From NCBI GenBank assembly GCA_030627725.1, contig DAOVSZ010000139.1, positions 1 to 7,252 on the forward strand: DNA of 7,252 nucleotides, read 5' to 3'. This document shows positions 1 through 5,090 of the stretch, in pieces (position 1 is the stretch's first letter; each line of letters begins with the position of its first letter). Source of the DNA: Desulfobulbaceae bacterium (GTDB lineage: Bacteria; Desulfobacterota; Desulfobulbia; Desulfobulbales; DAOVSZ01). Position numbers and translations under genes: made by a program. Under the pieces are notes generated by a model that did not search any database, was not told where the DNA came from, and saw only the letters and a program-made list of their open reading frames with translations.

Positions 1-2
1 AA

Positions 3-1388
3 AATTTCCTACGCGATACAGGTACGCTTCTTGGCCTGTTTTGCATGGTTTTTGCGCAATGTCTTGTCAGCAGTCGGGGTGCCACCGTGGGGTTGTGGGC
101 CGGTGCTGTATTGCTCTGCTGGACGGCATATCGATATCAGGGAGAAAAAAAACGTACAGCAGCGTTTGGTGCTGTTGTTGCCTGTTGTTATCTGTTGGCA
201 AATAACCTGAATTTTGTGCACTCCGATCCTGTGGGAAGGATAGTTGCCACTGCAAGAGCCCCTGTGAGCATGAATTATGATCGCTTTATAATTTTGAAGG
301 GCGCCTGGGAGATGCTGCATGCCTCTCCCTGGTATGGCAGGGGGTTCGGGACCTTCTGGCTTGCATGGCCGCCGTTTCAGCATCCGGCTGACGAGAGCGC
401 CGGGTATTTTGTTCATAACGATTATCTACAACTGTGGATCGAGGGGGGATTGCCTGCCCTGGTTCTTATAACAGGGCTTTTAGCCACAATTTTTATCGTA
501 TTTATACGTTCCTTACAAAATCCGAAAGTTGAGGGGGCAAAGAAGGTAGAGATTACGGGGTTGTTTGCTGCAATATTTGCAGTTTCGTTTCACAGTTTTT
601 TTTCTTTTAATTTGTATATCCTTTCAATTCTCATTCTGTTCGGTTTGGTCCTAGGCCGGTTTCATGTACTCGTCAGCCATGGAAGGAGGCGGAATGAAAT
701 AAAGTATCGTCCCAGTCTGATCCTTGGTAAAAAAAGTTATTTTCTCTCCATATTCCTCTTGTTACTGATTCCTGTGGGTCATTTTACAGCCATGGGGGCC
801 TCGTTTTATTTTACAGAAGAGGCAAGGGACATGATGAAGAAAAGGGAGTATCGGAAGATTCATACAATTTTCGAGAAGGCCCGAAAATTCTGGCCGGAGC
901 CTGATTTTGTCTGGGGCAGTCATGCTGAAGTGATGCTGGAGGTCTTGAGAAAAATCCCGGAATACCAAGGAGAGCAGAGAAGAGTATTGTTTGAAGCCTC
1001 GGAAAACTTATTGGCGGAAGCAGAGAAAAGAAATCCGCTCCAGCCGCAGATTTTTGTTTTAAGAGGCCTTCTTTTCGCAGAGAACCAGGATCTCGCCGGA
1101 GAAGGATGGAAAGACAGGGCGCTGGAAGCCTTTTACCATGTCCTGCAGCTCAACCCCCGATATATAGAGATTCGGACTGCCGTTGCACGTATCTTGCTGA
1201 CAGAAGGGAAAAAACAGGAAGCAAGAATGGTCCTTGAGAGTGGTGTTCTTTATGCGAGAGAAGCAAAGCGTATCCATGAAACAAAAAAACAATTTTATAC
1301 AAGTTCTCTGAATCTCCGCCAGGAAATCGAAGAGTTTTTTGCATTACAGGAATCTCTGAAAAGAGACATGGAAGAAAAAGATGAGTGA
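3..1388 (+). CDS. O-antigen ligase-like membrane protein with TPR tail, 5' truncated by window edge
   Basis: Probable glycan polymerase or ligase of the inner membrane (Wzy_C/WaaL-like family), which joins lipid-linked oligosaccharide to an acceptor on the periplasmic face. The frame is open through the left edge. The ATG at 45 is internal, because the residues before it (RDTGTLLGLF) align with the middle of the next gene (SQTGIVLSVV). By that alignment about 190 N-terminal residues lie outside the window. Visible are an SRGA motif in a membrane segment (97-108), an aromatic GTFWLAWPP stretch, and HNDYLQLWIEGG (from 412) leading into further hydrophobic segments. The Arg of SRGA and the His of HND match positions conserved in WaaL-type enzymes. 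From about base 790 the protein is soluble and helical, with TPR-like repeats such as ALEAFYHVLQLNPRY. It overlaps the next gene by 8 bases, suggesting translational coupling. The family is well supported; the exact substrate cannot be told. Confidence 0.85.
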   Translation, partial: NFLRDTGTLLGLFCMVFAQCLVSSRGATVGLWAGAVLLCWTAYRYQGEKKRTAAFGAVVACCYLLANNLNFVHSDPVGRIVATARAPVSMNYDRFIILKGAWEMLHASPWYGRGFGTFWLAWPPFQHPADESAGYFVHNDYLQLWIEGGLPALVLITGLLATIFIVFIRSLQNPKVEGAKKVEITGLFAAIFAVSFHSFFSFNLYILSILILFGLVLGRFHVLVSHGRRRNEIKYRPSLILGKKSYFLSIFLLLLIPVGHFTAMGASFYFTEEARDMMKKREYRKIHTIFEKARKFWPEPDFVWGSHAEVMLEVLRKIPEYQGEQRRVLFEASENLLAEAEKRNPLQPQIFVLRGLLFAENQDLAGEGWKDRALEAFYHVLQLNPRYIEIRTAVARILLTEGKKQEARMVLESGVLYAREAKRIHETKKQFYTSSLNLRQEIEEFFALQESLKRDMEEKDE

Positions 1389-3294
1389 GACTGAAGACTC
1401 AATAAAACAAATTGCGGTTGTCAATAATTCAGGCAGAAACAGTATGCATTCGCTTTCTCCATTTTTCCTGATGGCTGCGATTGTAGCCGCCCTTTTCTAC
1501 AAAGGAGGCCTGGCCCAGTTGCCGTTGTTTGCCTGCCTGTGTTTCCTTTCCGTCTGGATCACATGTGTTCTTATAGCCGGTCACAAGGGGCTTTTCATTC
1601 CGAAAACAGTTCCTGTTATGCTTTTTTCTGCTCTGGTGGTTTATCTTGGTGCGACGACCTTCTGGACCCCGGTCTATTTTGCCACAATACTTGTTTTTTT
1701 GATGTGGGCCGCCATGGCGCTTTCGTTTTTTGGATATATTTTGACAGGGGATCACGAACGCTGCTGGCGGCGGATGAGTGTCTTTCTTCTTCTCTGCGGA
1801 CTCGTGTTGTCCCTTATTGGCATGTATCAGCACTTTTTTCTTCATCATCAGCCAAGGGCTGTTTTTTTGAACCCGAACTCTTTGGCCGCATTTCTGAATA
1901 TGATCATTCTGGTCTGGTCTGCCGAATATCTGGTTCGGAATGAGAGTGATCAGCCGTTCTTCCCCTCTCAAACAGGAATTGTTCTCTCAGTGGTTCTGCT
2001 GATTTTTGCGGTGGCGCTCACAGGAAGCCGTGGCGCAGCCTTGAGTTTGTGGGGCGGGCTGCTGTTGCTCTGTTGGGCTTCCTATTATTATCTTGGCGAG
2101 AAGAAGCGGATACTCATCCTTGCCGGAATAACCAGCGGTTGTTTTTTTCTCACAAAAAACCTGGAGGTGTTTCGTTTCCGGTCAGTAAACACGGGGCTCC
2201 TGGCAACGGCAGCAGACCCCGTCACTCTGAATACCGATCGTATCCTGATTCTTGAGCGGGCATGGGACATGGTGATGGATGCGCCCTGGCATGGTATCGG
2301 TTTCGGGACATTCTGGCTTGCCTGGCCGCCCTACAAGAACCCGCTTGACGCCACCAAGGGCTATTTTGTTCATAACGATTATCTGCAGTTATGGATCGAA
2401 GGTGGACTGCCGGCCCTGATTTTGATGCTCGGACTGTTGGCGGGCATTTTTTTCCTGTTTATTCGTTCTCTGCGGGTTCGCGAGATGGATGGAAGACGGA
2501 AAGTGGCAATTACAGGGGTGTATGCCGCTCTGTGTACCATGTCGTTTCATAGTTTGTTCTCGTATAATTTTTATATACTGCCGTCCCTTATCCTGTTTGG
2601 TTTTCTCCTTGGTCGTTTTCATTATCAGGCAATGATAGAGAGAAATTCACGGACAATTACGCTGCAACCATGCCGGTATCTCGGAAAAAGAACGTATGTG
2701 CTGACCCTGCTTTTGGTGTTGCTTGTAGCGGTCGTAAAATTTCTGTCAATGGGCGCTTCTTTTCATCTCTATGAAAAGGCCATGAATCAGCATAAAAACG
2801 GAGAAACAGCCCTTGTCCATAAAACGTTTGAAACGGCAAGACGGTTCTGGCCGGCATTTGACCTTTTGTGGAGCGGGCATGCCCGCATCATGCATTCCGC
2901 TCTGCGCCAACTGCCAAAGGAACAGACTGACCTGCGAAGGGTTCTTTTTAACACTTCGGAAAGGCTTCTGCAGGAGGCGGAAAAATGGAACCCTCTGCGG
3001 TCCGATACATATTTTATTTATGGACTGCTCTATGCAAATAATCCTGATCTGGCTGGTAAGCAATGGAAGGAGCGGGCCGGGAATTCATTTCTTCAAGCCC
3101 TTCGTCTGGACCCTGGCAATACAGAAGCTCGTTTGGCCGGCGCATTTCAGTTGATGTCCGGGGGAGAACTGGAGAAAGCACGTCAGGTACTGGCCGAAGG
3201 TCTGAGATATTATGCGCAAGAACAAGGCGCCGAAGAAAGATATCATAACGTACTGGATATGATTGAAAAAATTGCAAGAGAAAATGGTGACTGA
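1381..3294 (+). CDS. O-antigen ligase/polymerase-like membrane protein with C-terminal TPR region
   Basis: This complete 637-residue protein is a close paralog of the gene before it. About twelve hydrophobic segments span residues 25-457. Family marks are FLNPNSLAAF (163-171), GSRGAA (215-220), the GFGTFWLAWPP stretch (307-317) and HNDYLQLWIEGG (331-342). R217 and H331 sit where WaaL-type ligases have their conserved Arg and His. After the last membrane segment (437-457) comes a soluble tail of about 180 residues with TPR-like helices, for example SFLQALRLDPGNTEAR and GELEKARQVLAEGL. By family knowledge it polymerises or transfers a lipid-linked glycan at the periplasmic face; the TPR tail may bind a partner. 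The ATG start is supported by a GGAAG ribosome site 6 bases upstream and by the 8-base overlap with the previous stop. Substrate (O-antigen, exopolysaccharide or protein glycan) is unknown. Confidence 0.88.
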   Translation: MSETEDSIKQIAVVNNSGRNSMHSLSPFFLMAAIVAALFYKGGLAQLPLFACLCFLSVWITCVLIAGHKGLFIPKTVPVMLFSALVVYLGATTFWTPVYFATILVFLMWAAMALSFFGYILTGDHERCWRRMSVFLLLCGLVLSLIGMYQHFFLHHQPRAVFLNPNSLAAFLNMIILVWSAEYLVRNESDQPFFPSQTGIVLSVVLLIFAVALTGSRGAALSLWGGLLLLCWASYYYLGEKKRILILAGITSGCFFLTKNLEVFRFRSVNTGLLATAADPVTLNTDRILILERAWDMVMDAPWHGIGFGTFWLAWPPYKNPLDATKGYFVHNDYLQLWIEGGLPALILMLGLLAGIFFLFIRSLRVREMDGRRKVAITGVYAALCTMSFHSLFSYNFYILPSLILFGFLLGRFHYQAMIERNSRTITLQPCRYLGKRTYVLTLLLVLLVAVVKFLSMGASFHLYEKAMNQHKNGETALVHKTFETARRFWPAFDLLWSGHARIMHSALRQLPKEQTDLRRVLFNTSERLLQEAEKWNPLRSDTYFIYGLLYANNPDLAGKQWKERAGNSFLQALRLDPGNTEARLAGAFQLMSGGELEKARQVLAEGLRYYAQEQGAEERYHNVLDMIEKIARENGD

Positions 3295-3308
3295 ACCAGG
3301 TAACAACC

Positions 3309-3593
3309 TTGAGGTTACATGTTACTACCTGGGAAGAGACGCTTGACCGTCTTTCTCCGTTATTCTTTGCTCTGTTGCTGACGCTCAGTCTTCTTTTCAA
3401 AGGCGGATCGAGTCATTATATAACCTTATTTGTTTGTCTGGATATTCTTTTTGTCTGGTTTGCTTGTCAAAGAACCCCAGGCTTGAAAAGCGCAAGGAAA
3501 AAACGTATGATATACAAGGCGGTCGGCAATGGAATTGGTTGCAATTTTGAGCCAGCCATGCTAAGTAGCCTTCCTGTCGTAAAACAGAAATAA
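3309..3593 (+). pseudogene. Truncated third copy of the O-antigen ligase-like gene (N-terminal remnant)
   Basis: A 94-codon frame opening with TTG. Its residues 15-53 (LSPLFFALLLTLSLLFKGG through FVWFAC) match the N-terminal membrane segments of the preceding gene (LSPFFLMAAIVAALFYKGG through SVWITC). After about base 3470 similarity stops and the frame continues with an unrelated basic tail ending in KQK. All catalytic segments and the TPR tail are absent, so no ligase activity is expected. A better-placed ATG at 3284 overlaps the previous stop, as at the upstream junction, but its frame ends at 3344-3346, so an early frameshift is also possible. The remnant ends 13 bases before the tRNA gene. 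A small two-helix membrane protein still being made cannot be excluded, but decay after tandem duplication is the simpler reading. Confidence 0.7.
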
Positions 3594-3606
3594 TTTATCA
3601 CACCAC

Positions 3607-3683
<77 letters not shown>

Positions 3684-3724
3684 CGAAGATCCCAGCCCTC
3701 CAATGCAGTGGCCTTTCCTCTCTA

Positions 3725-4774
3725 TCATCCCCCTGCGCTCACGACCCGGTTCCTTCCCTGCTGCTTGGCGGCATAGAGCCGTTTGTCCGCCAGCTGTATG
3801 AGTTTATTGGCGTCAAAATCTTTTACTTCGTCTGCCGCGGCCACGCCGATGGAGATCGTGATTGATATATCCTGCCCGTTATAGGTAAAGACCGTCTGCT
3901 CGATTTTTTCACGAACCCTTTCGGCAAAGGCGTAACCGTTCTCAATGTTTCCATGGGAAACGCCATAGAACTCCTCTCCGGCATAGCGACCGAATTCATC
4001 TTCTTTTCGTTTAATTAACGTCATGAGTTCGGCAAGGGTGGCAAGGGTATAATCGCCTGCCTGATGACCATAGGTATCATTGACCTGCTTGAAGTGGTCT
4101 ATGTCAATCATCAAAAAAACAAAATTGTTCAAATGGTTACGCTGGACCTGGGCAAGGTTTATTTCCAGGATCCGGTGCAGAATCTTTCTCTTTGGAAGCT
4201 TGGTGAGTTCATCGAAATACCCGATTTTTTCCAACAGTTCCTTGTGGTCCATTTCCTTGGAAACGTCGGTCAGGGTGCCGAGTGAGATGCAGACATTGTC
4301 CTGGTCAAATGTTTCAATGTCAGCCCGGTCCTTGAACCAGATGGTTTTGTCGTCTGACAGCGCAATCTTGTAAACCGCCTCAACCGCGCCTTCCTCCTTG
4401 ACCTTGTTGCGCAACCCGCTTCGCTTGCCGCTCATCTGCTGCCTGGTAATGATCTCTTCCTGGACTTTGGGTTCGATGTCCACATATTCATAAACACGTT
4501 GATCAATGACCATCTCTTTGAAGATATCGGGGATATCGGAACAGGGACAACCAAGGAGGTCACAAAGTTTTTTCCCTGCAAACTCATACCAGATTATCTT
4601 GGTACCCTCTTCCCAAGCGGAGATATAGGGGATGACCGAGGCGCCTGTGGCATCAAAACTTTGAAAAGCACTAATGCATTCAGCGACCCTGTTTGTAAGC
4701 TCTTCACTGTATTCACCGTTAAGGATTTTTCCACAATAGGCTTTCGGGACCCTCTGTTTTTTTTCTGCAGCCAT
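3725..4774 (-). CDS. Diguanylate cyclase: PAS-like sensory region plus GGDEF domain
   Basis: Makes the second messenger c-di-GMP from two GTP. With the ATG at 4774 the protein has 349 residues. The C-terminal half is a full GGDEF domain: DELTKLPKR (188-196), MIDIDHFKQVNDTYGH with the metal-binding Asp D224, the signature as AGEEF (265-269), and ADKRLYAAKQQGRNRVV at the end. RKED (256-259) lies five residues before the signature and fits the RxxD inhibitory I-site, so product inhibition is expected. AGEEF is an accepted active variant. Residues 30-175 look like a divergent PAS-type sensor, with KIIWYEFAGKKLCDLLG as the entry; no membrane segment is seen, so the protein is probably cytosolic. 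Cysteines 71, 76 and 78 cluster there. A GTG at 4786 gives four more residues, but GGGG just ahead of the ATG favours the ATG as start. The gene is divergent from the HDOD gene and convergent with the tRNA. Confidence 0.93.
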   Translation of the reverse strand: MAAEKKQRVPKAYCGKILNGEYSEELTNRVAECISAFQSFDATGASVIPYISAWEEGTKIIWYEFAGKKLCDLLGCPCSDIPDIFKEMVIDQRVYEYVDIEPKVQEEIITRQQMSGKRSGLRNKVKEEGAVEAVYKIALSDDKTIWFKDRADIETFDQDNVCISLGTLTDVSKEMDHKELLEKIGYFDELTKLPKRKILHRILEINLAQVQRNHLNNFVFLMIDIDHFKQVNDTYGHQAGDYTLATLAELMTLIKRKEDEFGRYAGEEFYGVSHGNIENGYAFAERVREKIEQTVFTYNGQDISITISIGVAAADEVKDFDANKLIQLADKRLYAAKQQGRNRVVSAGG

Positions 4775-4884
4775 CAGACACCCCACGTATAAATATGTAA
4801 TAAATAAAATGAATTACCTTGCCTCATGGACGTTTGTCAAGAAGAAAAATATTCCTGATTTTTCTGTGCTCTTCGTCAACGCTA

Positions 4885-4893
4885 TGGTAAAAT
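4885..4893 (+). promoter_or_regulatory. Candidate extended -10 promoter for the HDOD gene
   Basis: TGGTAAAAT fits an extended -10 (TGn followed by a hexamer matching TATAAT at five of six bases). No good -35 lies at normal spacing, which extended -10 promoters can tolerate. Transcription would begin near 4900, giving a leader of about 190 nt before the HDOD start at 5091. Inferred from sequence only. Confidence 0.4.
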
Positions 4894-4920
4894 ATGTATA
4901 TTGACGGCTTTTTGTACAGT

Positions 4921-4962
4921 TGCACGGAATGAAGGGCTGTTCACCCTTGTTCCATGCCTGCA
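4921..4962 (+). other. Stem-loop in the HDOD gene leader
   Basis: GGAA(4926-4929) pairs with TTCC(4950-4953) and AAGGG(4932-4936) with CCCTT(4944-4948), with a small bulge between and a 7-base loop CTGTTCA. TGCA at 4921 and 4959 could add a weak outer closing helix. No T run follows, so it is not a simple intrinsic terminator. It sits shortly after the predicted transcription start and 6 bases before the inverted-repeat unit. Confidence 0.5.
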
Positions 4963-4968
4963 CACCTG

Positions 4969-5081
4969 AATATTGTCGGTCTCGTAAAAAGCACGAGACG
5001 GACGCGTTAACCGTCTCTATCTTATTGAAATCATTGAAGACGAATTCTTCGCATTCGACTTTTTGCGAGTTTGTCAATATT
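4969..5081 (+). repeat. 113-nt unit bounded by 23-nt imperfect inverted repeats, with internal hairpins
   Basis: The left arm (4969-4991, starting AATATTG and ending CTCGTAAAAAG) is the inverted counterpart of the right arm (5059-5081, starting CTTTTTGCGAG and ending CAATATT). 18 of 23 positions match; in RNA three of the five mismatches become G-U, so 21 of 23 could pair. Inside lie hairpin A (GAGACGG 4995-5001 with CCGTCTC 5011-5017, 9-base loop) and hairpin B (GAAGA 5036-5040 with TCTTC 5046-5050, 5-base loop). The unit ends 9 bases before the HDOD ATG. This suits either a small palindromic mobile repeat (MITE/REP type) or a folded mRNA leader. The inverted repeats are directly visible; function is inferred. 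Confidence 0.65.
4979..4999 (+). promoter_or_regulatory. Alternative hairpin competing with the arm stem and hairpin A
   Basis: GTCTCGT (4979-4985) pairs perfectly with ACGAGAC (4993-4999) around a 7-base loop. Its left strand belongs to the outer 23-nt arm and its right strand shares five bases with hairpin A (4995-5017). This fold therefore excludes hairpin A and opens part of the long stem. Such exclusive pairings are the usual layout of attenuators and riboswitch expression platforms, but chance overlap inside a palindromic repeat is also possible. Confidence 0.4.
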
Positions 5082-5090
5082 GATGGAATT

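Noticed and set aside
1429..1971. 180-codon minus-strand open frame inside the second ligase gene
   Set aside because: It lies fully opposite a well-supported membrane protein. Its Lys/Gln/His-rich translation is the typical shadow of hydrophobic codons, with no recognisable domain.
3533..3546. AATTG-GTTG-CAATT hairpin after the truncated ligase copy, as a terminator
   Set aside because: Five AT-rich pairs followed by only a few T residues and located inside the open frame; too weak.
4812..4840. Minus-strand promoter for the cyclase with a perfect TTGACA at 4840-4835
   Set aside because: The -35 is perfect, but at 17-18 base spacing the -10 would be GTAATT or TAATTC, a poor match. The promoter for the cyclase is left unassigned.
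4874..4906. CGTCAA / TTGACG inverted repeat around the candidate promoter, possibly an operator or terminator
   Set aside because: The arms are only 6 bases with a 21-base gap. A short T run follows, but the stem is too weak for a terminator and one copy is not enough for an operator call.
4920..5090. Upstream in-frame extension of the HDOD gene from a TTG at 4920 or ATG at 4929
   Set aside because: The 57 extra residues look random and are encoded by the stem-loop and inverted-repeat leader. The ATG at 5091 follows the repeat directly and opens a plausible domain.
4900..5090. c-di-GMP riboswitch (GEMM-I or GEMM-II) in the leader
   Set aside because: The location is tempting, but the conserved CAGGGCAAACC-type core of GEMM-I is absent and I see no GEMM-II pattern.
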